This document shows positions 37,269 to 45,897 of a DNA stretch of 64,000 nt, one piece after another (position 1 is the first letter of the stretch; each line of letters begins with the position of its first letter). A program made the translations under genes and the position numbers. The notes beneath the pieces are model-generated. The model did not search any database and had not been told where the DNA came from. It worked only from the letters and a program-made list of their open reading frames with translations. Location: contig NZ_JAENJH010000006.1 of NCBI RefSeq assembly GCF_016595675.1, positions 124,001 through 188,000 of the forward strand. Reading direction: 5' to 3'. The DNA is from Prauserella cavernicola (GTDB lineage Bacteria; Actinomycetota; Actinomycetes; Mycobacteriales; Pseudonocardiaceae).

Positions 37269-38534
37269 ATGCCCAGGCGTGGCGGTGCAGTCCCTGGCGT
37301 GCTCGCGGCCGCCGCTCTGATGCTGGCGCTGCCCGCGCCGGCCGCCGCGGTGCCACCGCCTCCTCCGAACCCCGGTGACGCGGAGATCCAGGCCGGCAGC
37401 GCGGAGGCCGCGCGAGCCGCTGAGCGCGTCGGCAGCCTCGCCAGCCAGGTCGCCGAGGCCGAGGCCGCGGTGTCGGCCGCTCAGGTGGAGCTGGCCAGCA
37501 GCTACGACGCCGTCACCGCGACTCAGCGGCAGGTGGAGACCGCCCGCGCGGAGGCCGCAGCCGCGCAGGTCGCCGCCGACAACGCCCGGCGCGAGGTGGA
37601 CGCGTCGGTCACCCAGCTCCGGAGTGCGCAACAGGAACTCGACGAGTTCGCCGCCGCGAGCTTTCGGCAGGGGAGCACCGTCGGGTCACTCAGCGCCTAC
37701 ATCGGGGCGGACGATCCCCGGGACCTGCTCGCCCGGTCGTCGTTGCTGAACGCGGTGAGCGACTCGGGCCTCGACGCGCTGGGATCGGTGCAGCGCGCGG
37801 TGACGGGCAAGGCCAACGCCGACGCCGAGGCACGCGCCGTCCGGCAGGAGGCGGACCAGAAGGAGCGTGCCGCCGTGCAGGCCGGGATCGAGGCCGATCG
37901 TGCCTACCGGGCCGCGGTGGCCGACGAGGCCGCCGCCCAGCGCCACAGCGCCGAATTGCTCGACCGCAAGCAGGCCCTCGACACGGAGTTCGCCGAGGCA
38001 CAGCAAGCTCTCGCGGTGCTGGAGGGCCAGCGTCGCGACTACACCACCTGGCAGGCCCGCAAGCAGGCCGAACAAGCCGCGGCGCAGGCTGGTCCGCCCG
38101 CCTCCTCACCGGCGGGGCCACGGCCCGCGCCGGTCCGCACTCAGTCCTCAGCCGGCGTGGTCGCTCCCACCTCCGGCGTCATCACCTCGACCTACGGGCC
38201 GCGCTGGGGCGTGATCCACTATGGCCTCGACATCGCCAACAGCATCGGCACTCCGATCGTGTCGGTCAGCGATGGCGTCGTCATCTCCTCCGGCCCCGCG
38301 AGTGGGTTCGGGCTCTGGGTCCGGGTGCGTCACGACACCGGGATCGTCACCGTCTACGGGCACATCAACGAGAGCCTGGTCTCGGTGGGGCAGCGCGTAT
38401 CCGCGGGACAACAGATCGCCACGATGGGCAACCGCGGCCAGTCCACGGGCCCGCACCTTCATCTCGAGGTACAGAAGAACGGCAGCAAGATCGATCCGCT
38501 GTTCTGGTTGCGCGCGAACGGTGTCTACCTCTGA
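37269..38534 (+). CDS. Secreted M23 (LytM) peptidase with coiled-coil N-terminal region
   Basis: 421 residues. Signal peptide (VLAAAALMLALPAPAAA) then a long Ala/Glu/Arg coiled coil (about 40-270) as in EnvC/NlpD-type and RipA-like proteins, a Pro-rich linker, and a C-terminal LytM domain. The zinc site is intact: IHYGLDIA (HxxxD), VYGHINE and GPHLHLEV (HxH). It should cut or regulate cutting of peptidoglycan cross-links outside the membrane. ATG at 37269 follows GAAGGTGG. A hairpin terminator lies 50 bases downstream. Confidence 0.93.
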   Translation: MPRRGGAVPGVLAAAALMLALPAPAAAVPPPPPNPGDAEIQAGSAEAARAAERVGSLASQVAEAEAAVSAAQVELASSYDAVTATQRQVETARAEAAAAQVAADNARREVDASVTQLRSAQQELDEFAAASFRQGSTVGSLSAYIGADDPRDLLARSSLLNAVSDSGLDALGSVQRAVTGKANADAEARAVRQEADQKERAAVQAGIEADRAYRAAVADEAAAQRHSAELLDRKQALDTEFAEAQQALAVLEGQRRDYTTWQARKQAEQAAAQAGPPASSPAGPRPAPVRTQSSAGVVAPTSGVITSTYGPRWGVIHYGLDIANSIGTPIVSVSDGVVISSGPASGFGLWVRVRHDTGIVTVYGHINESLVSVGQRVSAGQQIATMGNRGQSTGPHLHLEVQKNGSKIDPLFWLRANGVYL

Positions 38535-38583
38535 GCTTGGCTGAGCGACACCGGCAGCCGAGGCCGTCGGCCTGGTCGCCGAA

Positions 38584-38615
38584 CTTGCCGGTCCCGTGGT
38601 GACGAGACCGGCAAG
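38584..38615. terminator. Hairpin terminator between convergent genes
   Basis: CTTGCCGGTC (38584-38593) pairs exactly with GACCGGCAAG (38606-38615). It lies between the ends of the M23 gene and the zinc-ribbon gene and could serve both. Confidence 0.7.
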
Positions 38616-38654
38616 ATCCTCAGGAACCGGCGCGACACCGGTGCCGGGCCGTCA

Positions 38655-38816
38655 TCACGGACGTCCGAGCGGGTTGGCGGGATCGTCGGGGTCCAGGAGG
38701 TCGACGCCCTGACGTTCCAGCTCCTGCAGAGCCGACCCGATCTCCCGCAAACAGGGGTCGCACAGCGTCATGCCGCTGTCGAGCCCCTTGTCACCGCACT
38801 TCGTGCATTTGCTCAT
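38655..38816 (-). CDS. Small zinc-ribbon protein
   Basis: 53 residues from the ATG at 38816, which has GGGAGAA just upstream. Two CxxC knuckles, Cys4-Cys7 (CTKCGDKG) and Cys19-Cys22 (CDPC), should bind one zinc, and the rest is a helix ending DDPANPLGRP. The longer frame to 38921 has no ribosome site. Function unknown. Confidence 0.75.
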   Translation of the reverse strand: MSKCTKCGDKGLDSGMTLCDPCLREIGSALQELERQGVDLLDPDDPANPLGRP

Positions 38817-38950
38817 CAGTTCTCCCAGCGTTCGTCGGTGTGGCCATGCTCCGGCGGTGTGGGATTCGTGAGGAAGGGCATCGGGCGGCCATTCCTGGCC
38901 GGTGGAGTTGACCAGGCACAACTCCTCGACGGCGGTGGGCCTTAGCGAGG

Positions 38951-39173
38951 TCAGGAACCGTCGGGTGTCACCCTGACCAGGACCTTCCCGCGGCCGTCGC
39001 CGCGGAAGATCCGATCCAGCGCCGCCAGGGCGTGCTCCAGACCGTCCACGACCACATTGGCGTGTCGCAGGCGGCCGTCACGGAGCCTGGCCGTGAGCTC
39101 CGCGGTGATCTCGTCGAATCGGTCGGCATGGTCGGTGACCAGAAAGCCGCGTGCGGTGATCCTGGCGAAACAC
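38951..39173 (-). pseudogene. MDR-type oxidoreductase, C-terminal remnant
   Basis: The minus strand reads ITARGFLVTDHADRFDEITAEL, then VVVDGLEHALAALDRIFRGD and GKVLVRVTPDGS, the last ~70 residues of NADP-dependent zinc-independent MDR reductases. The cofactor domain is missing; upstream of 39173 the sequence no longer resembles the family. Likely a leftover of a deleted gene. Confidence 0.7.
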
Positions 39174-39371
39174 CTCGCTACCCGAGCGCACGATCTGGAC
39201 GACGAGGAAGTCGCCGCCGGACGCGGCGATCTGCCGGTGTCCTCGGACGCCGCTGAACGGTCCCGAACAACGCCCGTTCTGGTCTTCACCACTGTTCAGG
39301 TCGGTTCACGTCGCTGATGGCATACTGCCGACGAGTGTGATCAGGAGACTGTTCTCCACGGGGGAGGCACG

Positions 39372-40061
39372 GTGACGACACAGGGCATGGCTCCGATCGC
39401 GGATGACCTGCTGCTCCTGCTCCTGGACGAGCGGAGCGGCCGGTTCCCGGGGAACCGGCCGCTGGACGGGATGATCGCGGGTACGCTGCTGCTCGAGCTC
39501 GCGCGCGGGAACCGGCTCGACGCGTCCGAGGGCGAGCGCCGGATCTTCGTCGAAGACGCCACCCCCACTGGGATTCCGGCGCTCGACGCCACGCTCGAGG
39601 CCGTCGGGGAGCTGGAAGGCTCCACGCTCCAGGACGCGCTCGGCGCCCTGGCGGACGGCCGGCACGCCGAGGCAGTGCGGAGGCTGGTCGACGCCCACGC
39701 CGTGCGCGAGCAGAAGCAACGCCGGCTGCTCGGGCTCGTCAGCACGACAACGTGGCGGCTCACCGATCACGACCGGGTGCGCGCGCTGCACACCGCACTG
39801 GAGGACGTTCTGGTGCGGGGTCAGGAGCCGGACGACCGCGTCGCGACGATCATCTGCCTCCTGTTCGTCCTCGAGCTACTGGACCGGATCGTCGACGCCG
39901 AGGACCGCGAGGCGGTCAACCACAGAGCCGTCGACATCGTCGAGCAGGTGTCGTTGACCAACTCACTCTCCCAGGCGCTCATGAGCGGTGAGTCGCTTCT
40001 CCTCTCGGCCACTCATTCGCTCACGCCTGTCAACGTCATCGTCTCGCAGCTGCGGGACTAG
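39372..40061 (+). CDS. GPP34 (GOLPH3/VPS74) family protein
   Basis: 229 residues, all-helical. The N-terminus PIADDLLLLLLDERSGRFPGN and the following AGTLLLELARGNRLD are the conserved start of GPP34 domains; the rest (ALHTALEDVLVRGQEPDDRVATIICLLFVLELL) also fits. In eukaryotes these proteins bind phosphoinositides at the Golgi. Actinobacterial copies are abundant and have no established function. GTG start at 39372 with GGGGGAGG upstream. Confidence 0.9.
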   Translation: MTTQGMAPIADDLLLLLLDERSGRFPGNRPLDGMIAGTLLLELARGNRLDASEGERRIFVEDATPTGIPALDATLEAVGELEGSTLQDALGALADGRHAEAVRRLVDAHAVREQKQRRLLGLVSTTTWRLTDHDRVRALHTALEDVLVRGQEPDDRVATIICLLFVLELLDRIVDAEDREAVNHRAVDIVEQVSLTNSLSQALMSGESLLLSATHSLTPVNVIVSQLRD

Positions 40062-40067
40062 CCCTGG

Positions 40068-40907
40068 TCACCCGCGCTGCAGGCGCCAGGTCTTGCTGTC
40101 GCTGACCAGGCACACCCCGGGGGAGAGCACCACCACGCGCAGCGTGCCGTCGCGCTCGTCGTAGTCGACGCCCTCGGTCTCGAACTCGCCGGAGCACGCG
40201 CTCTCCAGCGGCAGCTGTCCGTGAGAGGTGACCGTGCCCGTCACGTCCTCGTCGCCGACCGGCGCCGAGAGGTCCACCTGCAGCAGTGGTTTGGTGGTGC
40301 CGAACAGGCTGCCCTCCGGATCGTCCGACGAGCACAGCAGGCTCGTCGCGGAGACGAAGTCGCAGCCCTGCACGTCCCGCACCGGGCGGTCGAGCTGGAT
40401 CGACGAGGCATAGGGCAGATTTGCGTCCGGGTCGGTCATCGCGACACCGGGCATCGGCAGCACGAGCAGCCGGTCCATCGTGCCCCACTCGCCCGTCACG
40501 AGCCAGCGCGCGTCGGGCGACACCGCGGCGAAGGAGTTGTTGGGCGCCTCCCACGACTCGAGCTCGTGGGTGTAGTTGGCGCGGGAGCCGTCGGGCGCCT
40601 CGACGCGGTACAGCTTGGCACCGCGGTCGTCGCGCTGGTAGGGCTCGACGTAGTACCCGTCTCCGGCGCCCGGGTCGCCGATGTGGTTCCAGCCCTGCAC
40701 GGCCAGTGCCGGGTCGATGGTGCCGACACCCGTGTAGCGGAACGTCGTCTGCCCGTCGCGTTCGACGGATGCGAGTCCCTGGCTCTCGTCGAGCGGCCTC
40801 GCCCGGTCGGAACCCACGGGCTGCCAGCCTTCCGCGGCGGTGGCTGTGGGCGCGGACAGTGCCGAGACGGCGAGTACGGCCAGAGCGGCGAGGGCGATGC
40901 GGCGCAC
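40068..40907 (-). CDS. Secreted protein of unknown function
   Basis: 279 residues. A clear Sec signal peptide (RRIALAALAVLAVSALSAPTATA, cut likely after ATA near residue 24) precedes a beta-rich domain with repeated aromatic and Asp/Gly turns (WLVTGEWGTMDRLLVLPMPG) reminiscent of propeller blades, and four Cys that could form two disulfides (GCDFVSATSLLC, SACSGEF, PGVCLVS). No enzyme motif recognised. Convergent with the GPP34 gene, six bases between stops. Confidence 0.8.
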   Translation of the reverse strand: MRRIALAALAVLAVSALSAPTATAAEGWQPVGSDRARPLDESQGLASVERDGQTTFRYTGVGTIDPALAVQGWNHIGDPGAGDGYYVEPYQRDDRGAKLYRVEAPDGSRANYTHELESWEAPNNSFAAVSPDARWLVTGEWGTMDRLLVLPMPGVAMTDPDANLPYASSIQLDRPVRDVQGCDFVSATSLLCSSDDPEGSLFGTTKPLLQVDLSAPVGDEDVTGTVTSHGQLPLESACSGEFETEGVDYDERDGTLRVVVLSPGVCLVSDSKTWRLQRG

Positions 40908-41053
40908 GAGAGCTCCCTGGGTGGGGTCGGGGTCGTCCCCTGTCTAACAGTCCGGCCGGCGCGCCGGAACCGACCAAGGGCGGCGACCGGATGAACGGTG
41001 CCCGATAGTCGTCCCCGGGGTGCACAAAGGACGCGGGGTGCCCGAGGGTGCTG

Positions 41054-41125
41054 CTGCCCGTCGAGGAGTCGAACCTCGGTTTCCGCGTCCAGAGCGCGGC
41101 GTCGTGCCAATTGGACCAACGGGCA
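41054..41125 (-). tRNA. tRNA-Gln (CTG anticodon)
   Basis: 72-base cloverleaf: acceptor TGCCCGT/ACGGGCA, anticodon arm CCGCG-CTCTGGA-CGCGG with anticodon CTG, T arm CGAGG-TTCGACT-CCTCG, discriminator G. No CCA is encoded. Confidence 0.95.
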
Positions 41126-41140
41126 TCGGGGTGTTTCCGG

Positions 41141-41213
41141 CTCCCGGTCCAGGACTCGAACCTGGGGCCAACGGATCCAAAGTCCGTGGTGCTGCCGCCT
41201 ACACCAACCGGGA
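41141..41213 (-). tRNA. tRNA-Gln (TTG anticodon)
   Basis: 73-base cloverleaf: acceptor TCCCGGT/ACCGGGA, anticodon arm ACGGA-CTTTGGA-TCCGT with anticodon TTG, T arm CCAGG-TTCGAGT-CCTGG, discriminator G. Confidence 0.95.
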
Positions 41214-41220
41214 AAGTGCG

Positions 41221-41294
41221 TGCCCCTGCCAGGAGTCGAACCTGGACTGGCCGCGTTCTGAGCGCGGTGCCTCTGCCAGTTGGGCTACAGGGGC
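41221..41294 (-). tRNA. tRNA-like gene with leucine anticodon CAG but class I body
   Basis: 74-base cloverleaf: acceptor GCCCCTG/CAGGGGC, D arm with GG, anticodon arm CCGCG-CTCAGAA-CGCGG (anticodon CAG), only a five-base variable loop CCAGT, T arm CCAGG-TTCGACT-CCTGG, discriminator A. Leucine tRNAs of bacteria have a long variable arm, so this is not an ordinary tRNA-Leu. All helices pair, so it is not obviously decayed. Confidence 0.8.
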
Positions 41295-41361
41295 GGTGCC
41301 GCCGTCCGGCCGAACCGGACCGGCGTTGGAGCCGAGCCCGGTGCTCGGCCGGGCGAGCTGG

Positions 41362-41435
41362 TGCGGCTCCGGGGAGTCGAACCCCGACTGGACTGGTTCT
41401 CGACCAGGTGCCTCTGCCGGTTGGGCTAGAGCCGC
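41362..41435 (-). tRNA. tRNA-like gene with leucine anticodon GAG, class I body and C33
   Basis: 74 bases: acceptor GCGGCTC/GAGCCGC, D arm near identical to its neighbour, anticodon arm CCTGG-TCGAGAA-CCAGT (one C-T mismatch at the base; anticodon GAG), variable loop CCAGT, T arm CGGGG-TTCGACT-CCCCG, discriminator A. The base before the anticodon is C instead of the nearly universal U33. Paralogue of the CAG gene at 41221. Confidence 0.75.
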
Positions 41436-41576
41436 GAGAGGTATCCGGCGTTCGCGCCGGTGCTCTGCTCCGCTGTGTGGATGTCAAAGAACAGCACCGG
41501 CCCATCGGCAAATGGGCGGCGCGACCGAATTCCGTCGACAAGAACTGAAAGTGTTCTGGGTGCGCTGAATAGAGAA

Positions 41577-41608
41577 AGCCGCCCGGATCGGTGTCCCGAT
41601 GGGCGGCT
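41577..41608 (-). terminator. Intrinsic terminator with T-rich tail
   Basis: On the minus strand AGCCGCCC and GGGCGGCT close a stem that contains a second helix ATCGG/CCGAT; the strand continues TTTCTCTATT. It sits 24 bases after the stop of the short ORF at 41632 and upstream of the tRNA genes. Confidence 0.75.
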
Positions 41609-41631
41609 CCTTTGGCATGACCTGTGCTATG

Positions 41632-41745
41632 TCATGGCGGGGAGCCTGTGCTGGACCCGCGAAGGTTGCCCTGCGACGAGCCCACGACAGCGATCGCGAC
41701 GGCCGGTTGCTGCCGTAGCGTTGCTCGCTTCCGCATGTTCGTCAT
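41632..41745 (-). CDS. Short ORF, 37 residues, with strong ribosome site
   Basis: ATG at 41745 preceded by GAAGGAG at good spacing, TGA at 41632, then a terminator. A TTGACG and GATACT pair upstream could be a promoter although the spacing is long. The peptide begins MTNMRKRATLRQQPAVAIA and ends in a Gly/Ser/Thr/Pro-rich tail, without Cys. A leader peptide, a small secreted or modified peptide, or a regulatory ORF are all possible. No family recognised. Confidence 0.5.
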   Translation of the reverse strand: MTNMRKRATLRQQPAVAIAVVGSSQGNLRGSSTGSPP

Positions 41746-41879
41746 GGTGCTCCTTCGTTCGCCGGTGTGCAGTATCGTCGCCGTCGTGAGTGGTCCGCGT
41801 CAATCGGATTTCGCGAAATAAATCGAACTCGCGGTGAATGGTTCTGATTTCCTCCGGCGAGCACCGTCGCGGTGGTGAC

Positions 41880-42566
41880 TCAGCGAACCTCGCTCGACCG
41901 GGCTCGCGCGACGGCGCGGCCGCGTGGGGAGTCGGGGAAACGGTCGAGCATGGCACGGACTTCGCCGGCGTCGACGTTCGCGCCGAACAGTTCGGCGCCG
42001 GGTTCGAACCGGATGCCTTCGGTGAGCGGGCCCGCGACGACGGGGTCGAAGCCGAGCGCGTCGACGAGCCGGGCGATGGCGGTGACGGCGTCGGTGTCGT
42101 CGCCTGCGATGGCGAGTGCCTTGCGTCCGGGCGTCGCGGCGGGGCGGGCTCCGTTCTCGAGATCGTGGTAGCCCATGTGGTTGAACGCCTTGACCACGCG
42201 GGTGCCGGGCAGGAAGGACTGCACGATCTCGCTGGAGGACGTGCGCGGGTCGGTGAGGTCGTCACGGATGCCGTCGGTTTCCCACCAGTAGTTCATCGCG
42301 TCCACGACGAGCTTGCTGCGCAGCGCGTCGGCGGGGATGGAGCGGTGTTTGCCGAGGGGGAGGGCGAGGACGACGATGTCGGCCTGCCCGGCCGCCTCGG
42401 CGGCGGTGGTGGCGGTCGCGCCGGGCGTGACGACCTCGATGACGAGTGCGATCTTCGCCGGGTCGCCGGAGCCTGCCACGAGCACGCGGTAGCCCGCGGC
42501 GACGGCGAGCCGGGCGAGGACGGTGCCGACCTTGCCGGCACCCAGGATCGCGACGGTGGTGGTCAT
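41880..42566 (-). CDS. NADPH-dependent F420 reductase-like protein
   Basis: About 228 residues. Rossmann start [36 protein letters not shown] (1-36) and the segments [27 protein letters not shown] and [17 protein letters not shown] match the F420_oxidored/NADP-binding family. It could shuttle hydride between NADPH and F420 or reduce another cofactor. ATG at 42566 overlaps the stop of the LLM oxidoreductase gene, so the pair is co-translated, and functional coupling with that LLM enzyme is likely. Confidence 0.87.
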   Translation of the reverse strand: MTTTVAILGAGKVGTVLARLAVAAGYRVLVAGSGDPAKIALVIEVVTPGATATTAAEAAGQADIVVLALPLGKHRSIPADALRSKLVVDAMNYWWETDGIRDDLTDPRTSSSEIVQSFLPGTRVVKAFNHMGYHDLENGARPAATPGRKALAIAGDDTDAVTAIARLVDALGFDPVVAGPLTEGIRFEPGAELFGANVDAGEVRAMLDRFPDSPRGRAVARARSSEVR

Positions 42567-43600
42567 GTCGTCTCGGCGAGGATGTCGCGGACCATGGGGA
42601 TGACCTTGGTGCCGTAGAGTTCCACGGCGCGCAGGCGGGCGCTCATGGGCTGCGAGCCGGTGGCGTAGATCAGGTCGAACCGGCCTGCGTCGAGTGCGCG
42701 GACGGTGCGGGCGATCTTGCGGGCGACGGTTTCGGGGGAGCCGACGTAGAGCGAGCCGTGCTCGATGTCGGCGTCGTACTCCTGGCGGCGCAGTGGGGGC
42801 CAGCCGCGCTGGGCGCCGATGCGGTCGCGGATGACCTTGTAGCGGGCGTAGTGGAGTTGTTTGGCCTCGTCGTCGGTGTCGGCGATGAAACCGGGGGAGT
42901 GCAGGCCGATCGGCCACGCGGGAGTGGAGAGCTGCTCGGTGGCGCGGCGGTAGAGCTCGATGAGCTGCCTGAACCGCGTGGGCGGGCCGCCGATGATGGC
43001 GAGCATGAGCGGCAGGCCGTGGCGGGCGGTGCGGATGATCGACTGCGGTGAACCGCCGACGCCGACCCAGGTGTTGAGGCGTCCGGACTCGGTCTTGGGG
43101 TAGACCTCGACGTGCTCGAGCGGTGCGCGCACGGTGCCGCTCCACGTGACCGGCTTCTCGTCGAGGAGCTGGACGAACAGCTCCAGCTTTTCCTCGAAGA
43201 GCACCTCGTAGTCGGCGAGGTCGTAGCCGAACAGGGGGAACGACTCGGTGAACGAGCCGCGCCCGAGGATCACCTCGGCGCGGCCCGAGGAGATCGCGTC
43301 GAGGGTGGAGAAGCGCTGGAAGACACGCACGGGGTCGTCGGAACTGAGCACGGTGACGCCGGAGCCGAGGCGGATGCGGGACGTGCGGGCGGCGATGCCG
43401 GCGAGCACCGTCTCGGGCGTGGAGATCGCGTACTCGGGGCGGTGGTGCTCGCCGAGCGCGATGGCGTCGACGCCGAGTTCGTCGGCCAGCGTCGCCTCCG
43501 TGACGACCTGGCGGATCGCCTCGGCGTGGGAGGCGAGGGCGCCGGAGTCGTCTTCGGGCACGTCTCCGAAGTTGTCGAGTCCGAAGACGAGGTCGCTCAT
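42563..43600 (-). CDS. LLM class flavin-dependent oxidoreductase
   Basis: 345 residues, luciferase-like TIM barrel. Typical segments: [10 protein letters not shown] at the start, [41 protein letters not shown] (~45-85), [32 protein letters not shown] (~97-128), [28 protein letters not shown]. These proteins use FMN or F420. First gene of a two-gene operon with the F420-reductase-like gene. A short inverted repeat CTTGAGGCTTCAAG lies at about 43625-43638 just upstream and may be an operator. Confidence 0.92.
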   Translation of the reverse strand: MSDLVFGLDNFGDVPEDDSGALASHAEAIRQVVTEATLADELGVDAIALGEHHRPEYAISTPETVLAGIAARTSRIRLGSGVTVLSSDDPVRVFQRFSTLDAISSGRAEVILGRGSFTESFPLFGYDLADYEVLFEEKLELFVQLLDEKPVTWSGTVRAPLEHVEVYPKTESGRLNTWVGVGGSPQSIIRTARHGLPLMLAIIGGPPTRFRQLIELYRRATEQLSTPAWPIGLHSPGFIADTDDEAKQLHYARYKVIRDRIGAQRGWPPLRRQEYDADIEHGSLYVGSPETVARKIARTVRALDAGRFDLIYATGSQPMSARLRAVELYGTKVIPMVRDILAETT

Positions 43601-43719
43601 CAGGTGCTCCTGGAGGTCGTTGCGCTTGAGGCTTCAAGCATCGCGCAAGAATGATGACGCGTCAACAAGACGGGCCGGCGCGGCTCTGAGCCGGCCGCCT
43701 CTGCACTGCTCGCCGACGC

Positions 43720-43938
43720 TCAGGCGTGGGTGGCGGGGGTGTTGAGCAGCTGCGTCTCCCAGGCGAACGCGACCCCGGTGGCGCCCTGGTGCTGTGCGGC
43801 GATCTCCGCCAGTGCCGGGATGGTCGCTTCGCGAGCCCAGTCACGCTGCAGCTCACCCTGCACGGCGACCCAGGTCATCGGCATCACGCCGGCCTGGACC
43901 ATTCGCTGTACGGCCATGTCGTGCGCTTCGGTGGGCTC
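43720..43938 (-). pseudogene. Isochorismatase-family hydrolase, C-terminal remnant
   Basis: The minus strand reads AHDMAVQRMVQAGVMPMTWVAVQGELQRDW and ATIPALAEIAAQHQGATGVAF to a stop at 43720, matching the last ~65 residues of YcaC-type cysteine hydrolases. The part with the Asp-Lys-Cys triad is absent and no full-length frame continues upstream. A 92-codon ATG frame covers it, but its first 25 residues are unlike the family. Confidence 0.7.
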
Positions 43939-44112
43939 GTGCGATGGATGCGGCGCGCTGGCTCGACGCGCGGGACGCTCGTGGGGCGCGGGAGGCATCA
44001 GCCGGTCTGGACCACTACGTCGGAGCTCGCCCGGCGTGACGACGTCAGGGAGGCCCCCTGTGGAACGACAGCGCTGACCTCCTCGAGATCCGGGAGCGAC
44101 CCGGCATCGACG

Positions 44113-44871
44113 TCAGTCCTGCATGGCCTCGGTGACGAACTCCGGTGGCATCTGCAGATCGTGGACGCGGAACAGGACGGCGTGCTCGACGCCCATGGTG
44201 GCGCCGCTCATCGCGGTGAACTTCGGGATGAAGTCCGCCGGAGCGGGGTGGCCAGGAAGCGCGGCCAGGTACGCGGCATGCGCTTCGAGCGAGGCGACGC
44301 CGCGGCGCAGCGGCTCACCCGTGACGTCGACGCCGTGGGTCGCGGAGCCGGCGAGCCCGGGGACGATGAACCACCGCACGGAATGCGGTTCGAGCTCCTC
44401 GTCGTCGACCTGCTCGGGAAAGACCCACCGGTTGCCGGCGTCGCGCAGCGCGTCGAGCGTCGCGAGCCCGGCCGCGCGGTGGTCTGCCTGGTCGAACCCG
44501 AAGGGTGTCTCGATCTCGTGCCCGGAGCCGAGTACGACATCGGGCTTGAACCGGCGGATCTCCCGGCAGATGTCGCGCCGCAGGTCCAGCCCGTAGACGA
44601 GCACACCATCCGGATGTTCGAGGACGGTCAGGTGCTCGACGCCCACGGCGGCACAGGCGGCCTGCTGCTCGGCGACGCGCAGGCGAGCCGTCTCCTCAGG
44701 AGGGTTCTGCATGCCGGCCTCGCCGCGGGTGAGCAGCAGATAGCCGACCTGGATGCCGCGCGAGGTCCAGCGAGCGACGGCTGCGGACGTGCCGTACTCC
44801 ATGTCGTCAGGGTGGGCGACGACGCAGAGCACGCGCTTGAAGGACTCCTCTGGCAGGGCGGGAAGTGTCAT
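44113..44871 (-). CDS. PIG-L family deacetylase
   Basis: 252 residues. Zinc site AHPDDMEYGTS (residues 19-29, PHPDD-like) with later FDQADHRAAG. The family includes MshB and Mca of mycothiol metabolism and N-acetylglucosaminyl-PI deacetylases; the length and the divergent middle part make this neither with certainty. A DinB/DUF664 gene lies upstream on the same strand; that fold includes mycothiol-dependent enzymes, which makes a thiol-related role attractive but unproved. ATG at 44871 follows GGAAGG. Confidence 0.9.
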   Translation of the reverse strand: MTLPALPEESFKRVLCVVAHPDDMEYGTSAAVARWTSRGIQVGYLLLTRGEAGMQNPPEETARLRVAEQQAACAAVGVEHLTVLEHPDGVLVYGLDLRRDICREIRRFKPDVVLGSGHEIETPFGFDQADHRAAGLATLDALRDAGNRWVFPEQVDDEELEPHSVRWFIVPGLAGSATHGVDVTGEPLRRGVASLEAHAAYLAALPGHPAPADFIPKFTAMSGATMGVEHAVLFRVHDLQMPPEFVTEAMQD

Positions 44872-45011
44872 GTCGGCGATCCTTCCGCGTTGCGGGGCGG
44901 CGATGAGCCGGGTGGGGCCTGACGCTCACCCCGAGCCGGGCATGTTCATCGTGCACCTCAATGGTCCACCGATCCAGGACTTCGTCACCGGCCGGCCCGA
45001 CAGCGGTGGAT

Positions 45012-45515
45012 TCACGGGTTCGGCTGTCGAGACAGAGGCTGATCGATCTGTTCGCGAAGGATGTCGCCGTGTCCGGCATGCCGGGCGAACTCCTCGATCA
45101 TGGCGAGCAGTGTCCATCGCATGCTGACTGTCCCTTCGCGAGGATTGTCCTTGGTGTCGTCGAGATCGAAGCGGGCGGCGATCGTCCGGGATCGCCTGCT
45201 CGCCCGCTCGAACTCGGCGATCACGTCGGCCAGCGACTCGTCGTCCGCGACAACGAAGGTGCCCTCGTCCCGGTTCGAGTATCCGTCGCATTCGGACTCG
45301 TCGAGTCCCGCCCAGAACCGCTGGAACCAGATCCGTTCGGCGGCCGCGGCATGCTTGAGCAAGGAAATCGGTGTCGTCAGTGACGCGACGAGTCGTCGGC
45401 GGGCGTCGGCGTCGGAGAGACCGCGTGCGGTCTCGATCAGGGCCTCGCGGTTGCGGTCGAGCAGGTTCTCGATGACCGCGCGCTCGGCGCCGTCGGTGAT
45501 TCGGACGGTACTCAT
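45012..45515 (-). CDS. DinB/DUF664 family protein
   Basis: 167 residues, four-helix bundle family of mycothiol-dependent maleylpyruvate isomerases and bacillithiol transferases. Putative metal ligands: His in SLLKHAAAAERIWF (~54) and the pair in MIEEFARHAGHGDILREQID (~145-155), the typical ARHxGHxDILRE motif. Probably a metal-dependent thiol transferase or detoxification enzyme. Confidence 0.9.
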   Translation of the reverse strand: MSTVRITDGAERAVIENLLDRNREALIETARGLSDADARRRLVASLTTPISLLKHAAAAERIWFQRFWAGLDESECDGYSNRDEGTFVVADDESLADVIAEFERASRRSRTIAARFDLDDTKDNPREGTVSMRWTLLAMIEEFARHAGHGDILREQIDQPLSRQPNP

Positions 45516-45897
45516 GGCTTCGCTCCGTTGTTGGGTGCGGCAGCGGATCTGCGCGAGGGAACTGGGGATGGCGACAAGGGCACTCAGGAGAGGTCGCGGA
45601 GTTCGATGTGCTCACCGTGGGGAGGTGCGGGAGCGGGTCGATGCGGTCTGACTGAAACACCGCGATCGAAGCCGGCCGGTCAGGAGCCGAACGCGTCGCC
45701 GACGCCTGGTGAGGCGGAAGTCGCAGGTTCCCACCTGCTGCGACATGTCTATCACATGGTCTCGCCGGGGGAGGCCCCGGCAGTACGGGAGCAGTACGGG
45801 CAGAGCGATGTCATCGGCGATTCCTAGAGTTCCGTCTGCTTCGTCCGGGAACCGGACGGGCACCGGAATGCGCCCATCCTGAAGGGAAGTCCCCGCT
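45516..45897. other. Intergenic region between divergent genes
   Basis: About 380 bases upstream of both the DinB and NlpC/P60 genes. It has a weak hairpin near 45720-45744 (GTCGCAG/CTGCGAC). No convincing small gene is seen. Confidence 0.45.

Noticed and set aside
41577-41608. Hairpin as terminator of a plus-strand transcript
   Set aside because: Only the minus strand gives a T-rich tail, and no plus-strand gene ends there.
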